From contig NZ_CP117460.1 of assembly GCF_030687145.1 (NCBI RefSeq), forward strand, positions 5,022,001 to 5,086,000: a DNA stretch of 64,000 bases, written 5' to 3'. Numbering within the stretch: position 1 is the stretch's first letter; every line of letters starts with the position of its first letter. The stretch comes from Pseudomonas sp. FP1742 (GTDB lineage Bacteria > Pseudomonadota > Gammaproteobacteria > Pseudomonadales > Pseudomonadaceae). Below are positions 38,522 to 49,715 of this stretch, one piece after another. The notes under the pieces are model-generated. The model was given only the letters and a program-made list of their open reading frames with translations. It was not told the DNA's origin and searched no databases. Position numbers and translations under genes: made by a program.

Positions 38522-38638
38522 TCATGGAATGTTTTCAAACCAGTCCGCATTTCTGATAATAGGTGCTGGCATTAAGCCTTTACCCGGATCAATATTTGTC
38601 ACAGAATTGACGCCAATGATCTGGCTAATTTGAGGCAT
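38522..38638 (-). CDS. Possible small protein (38 aa) in a low-GC gap, doubtful
   Basis: An ATG at 38638 with GAGG eight bases ahead opens a frame (QISQIIGVNSVTNIDPGKG) ending at 38522. The frame stays open upstream to ~38740 without an ATG, so it could equally be the end of a decayed gene. Base composition is clearly lower in GC than the neighbours. No family recognised. The rest of 38364-38748 holds only the presumed amrZ and phnN promoters. Confidence 0.25.
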   Translation of the reverse strand: MPQISQIIGVNSVTNIDPGKGLMPAPIIRNADWFENIP

Positions 38639-38748
38639 GATGCGTGCCTCTTTCAATTCAGGTTGAACATTTGGTCGGAGTGCTTGTCCTATCTGACATC
38701 CTGCGGCCAATCCCGAGAACCGCTCCCCTGAACTAACCGGTTAAATAT

Positions 38749-39075
38749 ATGCGCCCATTGAAACAGGCAATTTATTCCAGCCGTACGGCTGACAAGTTCG
38801 TCGTACGTCTGCCAGACGGAATGCGTGAACGCATTGCCGAGGTGGCTCGCAATCATCATCGCAGCATGAATTCTGAAATCATCGCGCGCCTTGAGCAGAG
38901 TCTTATTCAGGAAGGCGCGTTGGGCGAAGAATTGAGCATGCGCCTGGACAGCCCCGAGCTGTCATTGCACGAACGCGAACTGCTGCAACGCTTCCGCCAA
39001 CTCTCCCACCGTCAGCAAAACGCACTGGTTTCGCTGATCGCCCATGACGCCGAAATGGCCGCAGACGTTTCCTGA
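38749..39075 (+). CDS. amrZ: Ribbon-helix-helix transcription factor AmrZ/AlgZ (108 aa)
   Basis: The ribbon-helix-helix DNA-binding core lies at residues ~12-60 ([20 protein letters not shown], then [17 protein letters not shown]). The C-terminal tetramerisation helices contain [24 protein letters not shown]. Length and sequence match Pseudomonas AmrZ throughout. It is a global regulator of alginate, motility, c-di-GMP and adhesin genes, so it may act on other loci in this window. No clear Shine-Dalgarno precedes the ATG; an ACCGGT palindrome lies just upstream (~38735) and may be regulatory. Confidence 0.96.
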   Translation: MRPLKQAIYSSRTADKFVVRLPDGMRERIAEVARNHHRSMNSEIIARLEQSLIQEGALGEELSMRLDSPELSLHERELLQRFRQLSHRQQNALVSLIAHDAEMAADVS

Positions 39076-39091
39076 TTCATCCCGAAAGCTC

Positions 39092-39119
39092 AAGCCAGCG
39101 TAATTGCTGGCTTTTTTTT
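39092..39119 (+). terminator. Terminator after amrZ
   Basis: Stem AAGCCAGC/GCTGGCTT around GTAATT, followed by eight T. Confidence 0.88.
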
Positions 39120-39133
39120 GCCTGAAATTCAGG

Positions 39134-39168
39134 TAAAAAAAAACCCGCCGATTCCGGCGGGCTTTTTT
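39134..39168 (-). terminator. Terminator after mgtE
   Basis: Stem GCCCGCCG/CGGCGGGT-type (39143-39162) with T-runs on both sides. It lies 12 bases beyond the mgtE stop on the minus strand and could also back up amrZ termination. Confidence 0.82.
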
Positions 39169-39179
39169 AAGGCAGGGTG

Positions 39180-40622
39180 TCAGAGCAGGAAAATTGTCGC
39201 CAACCCGAGGAAGATGAAGAAGCCTCCACTGTCGGTCATGGCCGTGATCATCACACTGGCTCCCATCGCCGGGTCACGCCCGAGCCGCGCCAGGGTCATC
39301 GGAATCAACACCCCCATTAACGCTGCAAGCAACAGGTTAAGCGTCATGGCGGCGGTCATCACCACGCCAAGGGACCAACTGCCATAAAGCAGGTAGGACA
39401 CCACACCAATCACCCCACCCCAGACCAGGCCATTGATCAAGGCGACCGCCAATTCCTTGCGCATCAAACGCGATGTATTGCCGGTACTGACCTGGTCCAG
39501 CGCCATGGCCCGAACGATCATGGTGATCGTCTGGTTACCCGAATTGCCACCGATACCTGCCACGATCGGCATCAATGCCGCGAGGGCCACCAGTTTCTCG
39601 ATGGAGCCTTCGAACAAACCGATCACCCGGGATGCAACGAATGCAGTGATCAGGTTCACCGCCAGCCAGGCCCAACGGTTGCGCAGGGACTTCCAGACTG
39701 ACGCAAAAATATCTTCTTCTTCACGCAGACCCGCCATGTTGAGAACTTCGTTTTCGCTCTCTTCACGAATCAGGTCGACCATTTCATCGATGGTCAGACG
39801 ACCGATCAGCTTGCCGTTCTTGTCGACCACCGGGGCCGAGATCAAGTCGTAACGCTCGAAGGCCTGAGCGGCCTCGTAAGCGTCTTCATCCGGATGGAAA
39901 CTCACCGGATCGCTGGCCATGACTTCCGAAACCTGCTTTTCCGGGTCATTGACCAGCAGGCGCTTGATCGGCAATACGCCCTTGAGCACGCCGTCGTAAT
40001 CGACCACGAACAGTTTGTCGGTATGGCTTGGCAGCTCTTTGAGACGGCGCAGATAACGCAAAACCACTTCGAGACTGACATCCTCACGGATGGTCACCAT
40101 CTCGAAGTCCATCAGCGCACCGACCTGCTCCTCGTCATAGGACAACGCGGAGCGGACGCGCTCGCGCTGCTGAGCATCGAGGGTTTCCATCAGCTCGTGG
40201 ACGACGTCTCGCGGCAGCTCGGAGGCCAGGTCAGCGAGTTCGTCGGCGTCCATGTCCTTGGCTGCCGCCAGGAGTTCGTGATCGTCCATGTCGGCGATCA
40301 GGGTTTCACGAACCGAATCGGATACTTCGAGCAGGATGTCGCCGTCGCGGTCGGCCTTGACCAATTGCCAGACGGTCAGACGATCGTCCAGTGGCAGAGC
40401 TTCAAGGATGTAGGCAACGTCGGCGGAGTGCAGATCATCGAGCTTGCGCTGCAACTCGACGAGGTTTTGCCGGTGAACCAGGTTCTCGACCCGGTCGTGA
40501 TGCGGACCTTCCTGGCGGTGAGTCAGGTCTTCGACCACCCGCTGGCGCTGCAGCAGCTCAATGACTTGAGCAAGGCGGTCCTGCAAGCTTTCCTGCGTTT
40601 TCTTTACTTCAACTTCAGACAT
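39180..40622 (-). CDS. mgtE: Magnesium transporter/channel MgtE (480 aa)
   Basis: Inner-membrane Mg2+ channel gated by cytoplasmic Mg2+. The N-terminal helical domain (~30-160) is followed by two CBS domains (~165-285; VMASDPVSFHPDEDAYEAAQAFERYD, VVDKNGKLIGRLTIDEM). The C-terminal membrane domain has five helices, including GIGGNSGNQTITMIVRAMAL, the conserved pore segment. The start at 40622 (MSEVEVKK) is preferred; the frame extends ten codons upstream. In P. aeruginosa MgtE loss raises exotoxin expression. Its neighbour amrZ here differs from the PAO1 order as I remember it. Confidence 0.95.
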   Translation of the reverse strand: MSEVEVKKTQESLQDRLAQVIELLQRQRVVEDLTHRQEGPHHDRVENLVHRQNLVELQRKLDDLHSADVAYILEALPLDDRLTVWQLVKADRDGDILLEVSDSVRETLIADMDDHELLAAAKDMDADELADLASELPRDVVHELMETLDAQQRERVRSALSYDEEQVGALMDFEMVTIREDVSLEVVLRYLRRLKELPSHTDKLFVVDYDGVLKGVLPIKRLLVNDPEKQVSEVMASDPVSFHPDEDAYEAAQAFERYDLISAPVVDKNGKLIGRLTIDEMVDLIREESENEVLNMAGLREEEDIFASVWKSLRNRWAWLAVNLITAFVASRVIGLFEGSIEKLVALAALMPIVAGIGGNSGNQTITMIVRAMALDQVSTGNTSRLMRKELAVALINGLVWGGVIGVVSYLLYGSWSLGVVMTAAMTLNLLLAALMGVLIPMTLARLGRDPAMGASVMITAMTDSGGFFIFLGLATIFLL

Positions 40623-40942
40623 AGGCGAACTCCACTCCCAGCAGCGGGGCACGCCGGAAGGATCAATCAGTCAATTCATGATTGTAAAAACGGGGTACTG
40701 AGTAACTACTGGGTAAGTCCATGGAGGTATTCCACAAGCCCCGGCGGGGCTGACGGGCGCAATGATAACACCGCCTGACGGTTTTAAACGTTAAAAAATC
40801 GTGGCTGAAACAAGCGGTTGCGAGACAAACCTGAGCGCTGTCCTGATCCATGGAACTGCGACGACTTATCCTGAAAAGAAAACACACCATCGTCGAAAAA
40901 TGTATTGGCTACTCTTGATAAGGACCGTCAGGAGGACGCCGA
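40623..40942. other. Divergent intergenic region mgtE / DUF4124-like gene
   Basis: 320 bases containing the promoters of both genes. An AT-rich stretch at 40775-40800 (TTTTAAACGTTAAAAAA) is the likeliest core for mgtE transcription. I see no RNA gene or repeat. GGAGG at 40931-40935 is the ribosome site of the following gene. Confidence 0.45.
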
Positions 40943-41461
40943 ATGCCATGGAATGTTCATTATTTTTTGCTAGCCACCCTGCTCTGCCAGCCGCTTTGGG
41001 CGTTTGCCACGACTGTTCACCGATGCGAAGCCCCCAATGGGCACATCACCTTCACAACCTTGAGCTGTACGACTGGAGAAAGCCTTTCGCTTCAGGACGT
41101 GCAAACCTTCTTGCCAGGTAGCACGACAGCCCTGATGCCAGAAGCCGAGGTCCGTAAAACATCCGGTATGAAAAACCTAAGAAGAGAGCCGACGGTCGTT
41201 GGTCAATCCGAGGACAAATGTGGAAATCTGCTCAGCGCGAAGGAACGCCGCATAGCGATCATCAATCAGCGTGTCGTTGCCGGCATGAACCAACAGGACG
41301 TCGAAAGCGCTCTCGGCAAGCCAGACAAGATCAGCACCCGCAATTCAGCCATGAGCTACCGCTATGACAACAAGCGGGGGCGCAGTGCTCACATCGAGTT
41401 CGACGAGAAAGGTTGTACCAAAGGAAAAGCCAAATCGCAGACGGCAAAAAGCCCGCGTTAA
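40943..41461 (+). CDS. Secreted DUF4124/SmpA-like protein (172 aa)
   Basis: A signal peptide (MPWNVHYFLLATLLCQPLWAFA, cut before TTVHRC) is followed by a short cysteine-containing DUF4124-like domain (VHRCEAPNGHITFTTLSC). The C-terminal half resembles the SmpA/BamE-type fold (RVVAGMNQQDVESALGKPDKI ... SAMSYRYDNKRG). Periplasmic, function unknown. Strong GGAGG ribosome site. The TAA stop lies inside the loop of its own terminator hairpin. Confidence 0.8.
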   Translation: MPWNVHYFLLATLLCQPLWAFATTVHRCEAPNGHITFTTLSCTTGESLSLQDVQTFLPGSTTALMPEAEVRKTSGMKNLRREPTVVGQSEDKCGNLLSAKERRIAIINQRVVAGMNQQDVESALGKPDKISTRNSAMSYRYDNKRGRSAHIEFDEKGCTKGKAKSQTAKSPR

Positions 41462-41475
41462 ACGCGGGCTTTTTG
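41446..41475 (+). terminator. Terminator overlapping the 3' end of the DUF4124-like gene
   Basis: AAAAAGCCCGCGT / ACGCGGGCTTTTT with the stop codon TAA in the loop. The hairpin is nearly symmetrical, so it can also end minus-strand transcription from the tRNA cluster. Confidence 0.88.
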
Positions 41476-41480
41476 GTGTT

Positions 41481-41557
41481 TGGTGCACTCGACAGGATTC
41501 GAACCTGTGACCGCTCGGTTCGTAGCCGAGTACTCTATCCAGCTGAGCTACGAGTGC
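41481..41557 (-). tRNA. tRNA-Arg (anticodon ACG), copy 1
   Basis: Acceptor GCACTCG/CGAGTGC, D-arm GCTC/GAGT, anticodon loop CTACGAA (ACG), T-arm CAGG-TTCGAAT-CCTG, encoded CCA. 77 bases. Identical to the next copy. Confidence 0.95.
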
Positions 41558-41628
41558 ATTTGTGTTTTTATACCAGATCACAACTGGTTGGAGCCAAGTT
41601 ATTCACATTGCTGCAAACAACTCTTAAA

Positions 41629-41705
41629 TGGTGCACTCGACAGGATTCGAACCTGTGACCGCTCGGTTCGTAGCCGAGTACTCTATCCAGCTGAGCTACG
41701 AGTGC
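41629..41705 (-). tRNA. tRNA-Arg (anticodon ACG), copy 2
   Basis: Same 77-base sequence as copy 1, 148 bases away start to start. The spacer between the copies (41558-41628) is unrelated to the flanks. Confidence 0.95.
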
Positions 41706-41812
41706 ATTTGTTGCCGCGCATTATAGGCCGTTAAATCTTTTTGTAAAGCACTTTTTCTAGTAATTTCAACAACTTACCGAAGAAGCCAGATTACAACGTA
41801 CTAAGCAAATAA

Positions 41813-41903
41813 TGGCGGAGAACGGGGGATTCGAACCCCCGACACCCTTTTGAGGTGTACTCCCTTAGCAGGGGAGCGCCTTCGGCCACTCGGCCAGCTC
41901 TCC
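41813..41903 (-). tRNA. tRNA-Ser (anticodon GCT)
   Basis: 91 bases with a long variable arm. Acceptor GGAGAGC/GTTCTCC, anticodon loop CTGCTAA (GCT), T-arm GGGGG-TTCGAAT-CCCCC, discriminator G, encoded CCA. First of three tRNA genes read on the minus strand after csrA. Confidence 0.95.
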
Positions 41904-41965
41904 GCAACACGGGGCGTATATTAACCAGCTTTATCCCCGTTTGCAAACATAAAAAACGATAAAAA

Positions 41966-42154
41966 TTAATGGCTTGGTTCTTCGTCCTTCTCTTTCTTGA
42001 TACGCAGGTAAATTTCCTCACGGTGGACAGCCACCTCTTTCGGGGCGTTGACACCAATACGCACTTGATTTCCTTTAACGCCGAGCACGGTCACGGTGAT
42101 TTCGCCATCACCAATAATCAGGCTTTCTGCGCACCGACGAGTCAGAATCAGCAT
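41966..42154 (-). CDS. csrA: Carbon storage regulator CsrA/RsmA (62 aa)
   Basis: RNA-binding homodimer that blocks ribosome access at GGA hairpins. The sequence is canonical: [40 protein letters not shown] (key ends LILTR and [12 protein letters not shown], including the RNA-contacting VHREE). The start at 42154 has GGAGAAAGG just upstream. The lysC-csrA-tRNA-Ser-tRNA-Arg order is typical of pseudomonads. In this genus the protein (RsmA) is countered by RsmY/RsmZ RNAs, which are not in this window. Confidence 0.97.
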   Translation of the reverse strand: MLILTRRCAESLIIGDGEITVTVLGVKGNQVRIGVNAPKEVAVHREEIYLRIKKEKDEEPSH

Positions 42155-42294
42155 ACCTTTCTCCTCACGCATTTCATTTCAGGGACAACAGTCTGCAAAA
42201 AAAAGGCATTCGACCTACAACCGAAAAGGTCGCAGCCCTACATGCCTGAGTATTGACTAGCGCGAGCAAAAGAACAGCTTTGGTACGCACCATT

Positions 42295-42330
42295 CAAAAA
42301 AACGAAAGGGCGCGGTCAGACCGCGCCCTC
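42295..42330 (-). terminator. Terminator after lysC
   Basis: Hairpin AGGGCGCGGTC/GACCGCGCCCT (42307-42329), followed on the minus strand by TTCG and seven T. Confidence 0.88.
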
Positions 42331-42341
42331 CGGGAAACGCA

Positions 42342-43583
42342 TTACTCGCCCTGTCGGGCTGGTGCGTCCAGTTCGAAAGCCGTGTGCAGAGCGCGCACAG
42401 CCAGTTCCAGGTACTTCTCTTCGATCACAACGGAGACTTTGATTTCCGATGTCGAGATCATCTGGATGTTGATGCTTTCTTTGGCCAGGGATTCGAACAT
42501 GCGGCTGGCCACGCCTGCGTGGGAACGCATACCGACGCCAACGATCGAGACCTTGGCAATCTTGGTGTCGCCAACGACTTCACGGGCACCGATCTCGCGA
42601 GCGGTGTTTTCCAACACGGTTTGCGCCGCCTGGTAATCGTTGCGATGCACGGTGAAGGTGAAGTCGGTGGTGTTATCGTGCGCAACGTTCTGCACGATCA
42701 TGTCGACTTCGATATTCGCGGCACTGATCGGGCCGAGAATCTTGAACGCCACGCCCGGGGTGTCTGGCACGCCACGGATAGTCAGCTTGGCTTCATCGCG
42801 GTTGAAAGCGATGCCGGAAATGATCGGCTGTTCCATGGTTTCCTCTTCATCAATAGTAATGAGGGTGCCCGGACCCTCCTTGAAGCTGTGCAGTACGCGC
42901 AGCGGAACGTTGTACTTGCCGGCGAATTCCACCGCACGGATCTGCAATACCTTGGAACCGAGGCTGGCCATTTCCAGCATCTCTTCAAAGGTGATCTTGT
43001 CCAGACGCTGGGCCACGGACACTACACGCGGGTCGGTGGTGTAGACGCCATCGACGTCGGTATAGATCTGGCATTCGTCAGCCTTCAGGGCTGCCGCCAG
43101 CGCCACACCGGTGGTGTCGGAGCCGCCACGACCAAGCGTGGTGATATTGCCGTGCTCGTCAACGCCCTGGAAACCGGCGACAACGACGACACGACCTGCC
43201 TTCAGATCACCGCGAATCTTCTGGTCATCAATCTGCAGGATTCGCGCTTTATTGTGCGCGCTATCCGTCAGAATCCGTACCTGGTTGCCGGTGTACGACA
43301 CCGCCGGCACGCCGCGCTTGATCAGCGCCATGGCCAACAGTGCAATCGTCACCTGCTCACCGGTGGACACGATCACATCCAGCTCGCGAGGAACCGGTTG
43401 GCCGTCGCCACTGATTTGCTTGGCCAGATCGATCAGACGGTTGGTTTCGCCGCTCATTGCAGACAGCACAACCACCAGGTCATCGCCCGCATCGCGGAAT
43501 TTCTTAACCTTGTCGGCGACCTGCTCGATTCTCTCGACAGTGCCGACTGAGGTGCCTCCAAATTTCTGTACGATCAAAGCCAT
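42342..43583 (-). CDS. lysC: Aspartate kinase (413 aa)
   Basis: Phosphorylates aspartate, the first step to lysine, threonine, methionine and diaminopimelate. The N-terminal kinase domain begins ALIVQKFGGTSVG and carries VVVLSAMSGETNRLIDLA, DELDVIVSTGEQVT-type and LGRGGSDTTGVALAAALKA. Two C-terminal ACT domains (~265-410) mediate feedback inhibition. Length fits the single-function lysC class. The start is 43583, since the frame extends 28 codons further only as read-through. It lies 90 bases after alaS on the same strand, with a hairpin between. Confidence 0.96.
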   Translation of the reverse strand: MALIVQKFGGTSVGTVERIEQVADKVKKFRDAGDDLVVVLSAMSGETNRLIDLAKQISGDGQPVPRELDVIVSTGEQVTIALLAMALIKRGVPAVSYTGNQVRILTDSAHNKARILQIDDQKIRGDLKAGRVVVVAGFQGVDEHGNITTLGRGGSDTTGVALAAALKADECQIYTDVDGVYTTDPRVVSVAQRLDKITFEEMLEMASLGSKVLQIRAVEFAGKYNVPLRVLHSFKEGPGTLITIDEEETMEQPIISGIAFNRDEAKLTIRGVPDTPGVAFKILGPISAANIEVDMIVQNVAHDNTTDFTFTVHRNDYQAAQTVLENTAREIGAREVVGDTKIAKVSIVGVGMRSHAGVASRMFESLAKESINIQMISTSEIKVSVVIEEKYLELAVRALHTAFELDAPARQGE

Positions 43584-43636
43584 TTCAAAGCCGCCTCTGC
43601 CCATGAAGGGCGCCCAATAATCACTCAAACAGCGTT

Positions 43637-43663
43637 CTGGCCCGCCACTAGACCGCGGGCCAG
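43637..43663 (-). repeat. Hairpin between alaS and lysC
   Basis: Nine-bp perfect arms CTGGCCCGC/GCGGGCCAG around CACTAGACC. No U-run follows, so processing or attenuation is more likely than a simple terminator. Confidence 0.5.
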
Positions 43664-43673
43664 GCACACTGCC

Positions 43674-46295
<2,622 letters not shown>

Positions 46296-46441
46296 TAGGT
46301 TCTTCCACGGAGGCTGCGGCCAAAGGCCTGTGCGAAACGTCAACAGACGAAGCGACGGCAAAGGGCCGCATTATATCGGCCCTGCGCGCGGGGTACAGCG
46401 TGTTTATACGATAGAAACGGTCAATTGGACCGCTAACGCGA

Positions 46442-47446
46442 TCAGATGCGGGAAAACTCGACGAATGTCGCGACAACCTGCTCGATTTGCGCACGGCTGA
46501 CGTCCATGTGCGTGACCATTCGCAGACGAGCGGCAGCGCTGAGCTTGACCCCGTGTGTCGCGGCGAAGGCCTTGATCGCTTCGGCCTTGTCGCCCATTTT
46601 CACGTAAACCATGTTGGTCTGCACCGGTTCGACCTCGTAGCCCGCCGCGCGCAGGCCTTCGGCCAGCAATTGCGCGTTGGTGTGGTCGTCGGCCAGGCGC
46701 TGTACGTTGTTATCCAACGCATAGAGCCCCGCCGCCGCGAGAATCCCGGCCTGGCGCATGCCGCCGCCGACCATCTTGCGCAGACGTCGCGCCTTGGCGA
46801 TCAACTCCGCCGAGCCGCACAGCACCGAACCGATCGGCGCGCCCAGGCCTTTGGACAGGCAAACCGAAACCGAATCGAAATGCTGAGTGATCTCCCGGGC
46901 ATCGACACCCAGCTTGACCGCCGCGTTGTAGAGCCGGGCACCATCCAGATGCAGCGACAGGCCGTTTTCACGAGTGAAACGGCGAGCCTGGGCCAGATAC
47001 TCCAGCGGCAGCACCTTGCCCTGCATGGTGTTTTCCAATGCCAGCAAACGGGTGCGGGCGAAGTGGAAGTCGTCCGGCTTGATCGCCGCGGCGACCTGCG
47101 CCAGGTCCAGCGAGCCATCGGCCTGCACTTCCAGCGGCTGCGGCTGGATCGAACCGAGCACCGCCGCGCCACCACCTTCGTATTTATAGGTGTGGGCTTG
47201 CTGACCGACAATGTATTCATCACCGCGCTCGCAGTGGGCCATCAAGCCCAGCAGGTTGCTCATGGTGCCCGTCGGGACAAACAGTGCCTTGGCAAAACCC
47301 AGTCGTTCTGCGAGTTCGGCTTCCAGACGATTGACCGTCGGATCTTCGCCGTAAACGTCGTCACCAGTGGCCGCATTGGCCATCGCGTCGAGCATCCCTG
47401 CGGTCGGTTGGGTGACGGTGTCGCTGCGAAGATCGATAACGCTCAT
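46442..47446 (-). CDS. ltaE: Low-specificity L-threonine aldolase (334 aa)
   Basis: PLP enzyme that cleaves threonine and allo-threonine to glycine and acetaldehyde. The N-terminus [18 protein letters not shown] is characteristic, as are [26 protein letters not shown] (PLP-contacting Asp) and the PLP lysine in [17 protein letters not shown]. Length is typical. Single gene between alaS and a REP element. Confidence 0.93.
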   Translation of the reverse strand: MSVIDLRSDTVTQPTAGMLDAMANAATGDDVYGEDPTVNRLEAELAERLGFAKALFVPTGTMSNLLGLMAHCERGDEYIVGQQAHTYKYEGGGAAVLGSIQPQPLEVQADGSLDLAQVAAAIKPDDFHFARTRLLALENTMQGKVLPLEYLAQARRFTRENGLSLHLDGARLYNAAVKLGVDAREITQHFDSVSVCLSKGLGAPIGSVLCGSAELIAKARRLRKMVGGGMRQAGILAAAGLYALDNNVQRLADDHTNAQLLAEGLRAAGYEVEPVQTNMVYVKMGDKAEAIKAFAATHGVKLSAAARLRMVTHMDVSRAQIEQVVATFVEFSRI

Positions 47447-47568
47447 GAATCTGGCCTCGGTTAGCAGGGAAAATCCCTTTCAGGATGGAATTACTGCGGT
47501 CATGCCGACAAATAATCAAGCCTTGAACGAGGAAAAGGCGCTTTACGTCTTCGAAAAAGCGCAATCCA

Positions 47569-47658
47569 TGTGGGAGCGGGCTTGCTCGCGAAGGCGGACT
47601 GACAGTCAACATTTGCGTTGAATGTTAAACCGCTTTCGCGAGCAAGCCCGCTCCCACA
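47569..47658. repeat. REP pair (REPIN) between ltaE and the FMN riboswitch
   Basis: TGTGGGAGCGGGCTTGCTCG at 47569 is repeated inverted up to 47658, with the AACATTTGCGTTGAATGTT-like spacer. The copy at 48.6 kb has the same spacer pattern. Confidence 0.9.
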
Positions 47659-47749
47659 GGTTCTGCATTTGATTGACGGGTATTGGCATGCACACCACGG
47701 AAATATGTGTTAAAAACCCTTCGCCGCCAAACAAACGGGCGGCAAAACG

Positions 47750-47917
47750 TTCTCAGGGCGGGGTGCAACTCCCCACCGGCGGTAATTGCGCGCAATGCGC
47801 ATAGCCCGCGAGCGCTTGGCGACAGGCACGGCAATGGCTGTGATGGCGGCAAGGTCAGCAGACCCGGTGTGATCCCGGGGCCGACGGTCATAGTCCGGAT
47901 GAAGAGAGAACGGGATT
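47750..47917 (+). ncRNA. FMN riboswitch (RFN element)
   Basis: Recognisable conserved blocks in order: TCTCAGGGCGGGGTGCAA, CTCCCCACCGGCGGTAA, AGCCCGCGAGCG, GGTCAGCAGACCCGGTG, GATCCCGGGGCCGACGGTCATAG, GTCCGGATGAAGAGAGAA. They form the six-helix FMN-binding fold. It lies ~110 bases before the lumazine synthase gene and reduces its expression when FMN is plentiful. Confidence 0.95.
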
Positions 47918-47999
47918 GACGCCGCCCAGGCTTATACCAAAGCGTCGTCCGCAGGCATTTGTGCCTGCGCCCCCTTGAATCCCATTCGATTCATAACGC

Positions 48000-48022
48000 C
48001 CTGTTTTTCACACAAACAGGAG
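48000..48022 (+). promoter_or_regulatory. Hairpin covering the ribosome site of the lumazine synthase gene
   Basis: CCTGTTT (48000-48006) pairs with AAACAGG (48014-48020), the first half of the AGGAG Shine-Dalgarno at 48018-48022. A second hairpin GCAGGCA/TGCCTGC lies at 47952-47970. They could be the switching elements below the riboswitch. Confidence 0.55.
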
Positions 48023-48029
48023 TCAGAAC

Positions 48030-48539
48030 ATGCAACCCACCGCAATCGATAGCAAAAGCAAAAACCATCAGGGCGAGCGCGTCGCGTTCATCCAGGCCTG
48101 CTGGCACAAGGAAATCGTCGACCAGAGCCGTAAAGGCTTCGTCGCCGAAATGATTGCCCAGGGTTATCAGGAATCGGACATCGATTTCTTCGAAGTCGGC
48201 GGCGCCTTTGAAATTCCGCTGCACGCCAAGCTGCTGGCCAAGTCCGGTCGTTATGCCGGCATCGTCGCCGCAGGCCTGGTGGTCGACGGCGGCATCTATC
48301 GCCACGAATTCGTCGCCCAGTCGGTGATCAGCGGCCTGATGCAGGTTCAGCTGGAAACTGAAGTACCGGTGTTCTCGGTGGTTCTGACCCCGCACCACTT
48401 CCATGCCGGCGAAGAACATCAGAAGTTCTTCTTCGAGCATTTCGTGCATAAGGGTCAGGAAGCGGCGAAGACTTGCGCGGATACGCTGCACAAGACCCGT
48501 GCATTGCGTCGCAGCGAGCCTCGCGCATTGGCCGTCTAA
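48030..48539 (+). CDS. 6,7-dimethyl-8-ribityllumazine synthase, RibH2-like (169 aa)
   Basis: Condenses ribityl-aminouracil with dihydroxybutanone phosphate, the penultimate riboflavin step. The fold is indicated by VAFIQACWHKEIVDQ, EVGGAFEIPLHAKLLA, GIVAAGLVVDGGIYRHEFVAQSV and LTPHHFHAGEEH. The last segment differs from the usual VLTxxxxEQA of housekeeping RibH and fits the second type (RibH2) found in Brucella, rhizobia and some pseudomonads. AGGAG lies eight bases ahead of ATG. It is the only riboflavin gene here, so the main rib operon must lie elsewhere. Confidence 0.9.
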   Translation: MQPTAIDSKSKNHQGERVAFIQACWHKEIVDQSRKGFVAEMIAQGYQESDIDFFEVGGAFEIPLHAKLLAKSGRYAGIVAAGLVVDGGIYRHEFVAQSVISGLMQVQLETEVPVFSVVLTPHHFHAGEEHQKFFFEHFVHKGQEAAKTCADTLHKTRALRRSEPRALAV

Positions 48540-48583
48540 ACACAGCCTGTGATTTGGGTGGGGTCCGGGCTTCACTCAAATCA

Positions 48584-48679
48584 AATGTGGGAGCGGACTT
48601 GCTCGCGAAAGCGGACTGATAGTCAACAAATACGTTGAATGTTAAACCGCTTTCGCGAGCAAGCCCGCTCCCACATTTG
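48584..48679. repeat. REP pair (REPIN) between the lumazine synthase gene and astE
   Basis: AAATGTGGGAGCGGACTTGC is matched by its inverted partner ending CCCACATTT at 48679. It separates two converging transcription units. Confidence 0.9.
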
Positions 48680-48692
48680 TTATGTGTCGTGC

Positions 48693-49703
48693 TTAAGCCA
48701 GGTTTTCGTCGGTGGTCGGCACGATCAGGATGCCGGCGCGCAGGCCGTTCTTGACCCTGGGGTTGGGGAAGATGATCCGGGCGCCCTGCTCTTCGATGAT
48801 CCAGCGGGTATTGGCGATATCCTCGGCCAGCACATAACCCACTTTCAATTCCGAAAAGTTTTCGATGTCCGCCGGCAGGTTCAGGCGGAAGCTATCGCTG
48901 TGCTTGATGACCTCCCGCGACACACTGAACAACTGCAAACCATCCAGCCCGTCGTCGGTCATGGGTGGCTCGCTGCCTTCGATGATCTGCTTCAGCCGTG
49001 CTTCAAGAAGACTGACGTTCACCCCATCGTTCTGCCCGAACGGCCGGGCCTTGCCCAGCTCCAGGGTGAAGGACTCGGCATCGAGCTTGTCGTAGGTGTA
49101 GGAGCTGAAGACGATGGAAGGTTTGTTCTGCAACAGCACCGCTTCCATACCGGCGGCGCGCAGGCGAGCCAGTTCCAGGCGTGAATGCTGACGGCCTTCT
49201 TTCCAGGGATACAAGGCGAACTGCTCGATTTTCGAGCCACGGATCGCCGTGTGCAGGTCGTAATGCAGGCGATTGCGGTCCGGCAGGCTGAAGAACGTCG
49301 CCGCCAGCCGCTCCAGCTCACAAGCGCGCAAGGCCTCGGAGCCGCTGCTTTGTTCGTGTCGGCCGTTGAACAGCCGATTGACGTCCTGCTCGATGAAACG
49401 CTCGCCGCGGCGGATAGCCTCGGGATTGCCGAACAGGAACAGAATACGCGCGCGCGGCTTCAAGTCACCGCGGGCGATGTCATGCAACAGGCGATCGAGC
49501 AACTCGATCGGCGCTGTTTCATTGCCATGGATGCCTGCCGAAAGCAGCAGGTCCAGGCCATTGTCGCGAGCGTCAGGTGGCCGGACTTCCAGCGCACCTT
49601 CGCTCAACCAGCGCATCCGTACGCCTTCGACTGTCAGTTGAGTCTTCTCCGCCGGTTCGCGGCCGGCGAGGGTCAGTTCAAGCAGTTTGCCGAGGGCGAG
49701 CAT
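48693..49703 (-). CDS. astE: Succinylglutamate desuccinylase (336 aa)
   Basis: Last step of arginine succinyltransferase catabolism: N-succinylglutamate to glutamate and succinate. Zinc carboxypeptidase-like fold with ligands in [17 protein letters not shown] (His and Glu) and [10 protein letters not shown] (His); a catalytic Glu is expected in the C-terminal half. Length matches AstE. Last gene of the operon, 12 bases after the 96-aa gene. AAGGAAA ribosome site. Confidence 0.93.
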   Translation of the reverse strand: MLALGKLLELTLAGREPAEKTQLTVEGVRMRWLSEGALEVRPPDARDNGLDLLLSAGIHGNETAPIELLDRLLHDIARGDLKPRARILFLFGNPEAIRRGERFIEQDVNRLFNGRHEQSSGSEALRACELERLAATFFSLPDRNRLHYDLHTAIRGSKIEQFALYPWKEGRQHSRLELARLRAAGMEAVLLQNKPSIVFSSYTYDKLDAESFTLELGKARPFGQNDGVNVSLLEARLKQIIEGSEPPMTDDGLDGLQLFSVSREVIKHSDSFRLNLPADIENFSELKVGYVLAEDIANTRWIIEEQGARIIFPNPRVKNGLRAGILIVPTTDENLA

Positions 49704-49715
49704 AGAGCGGTTTCC

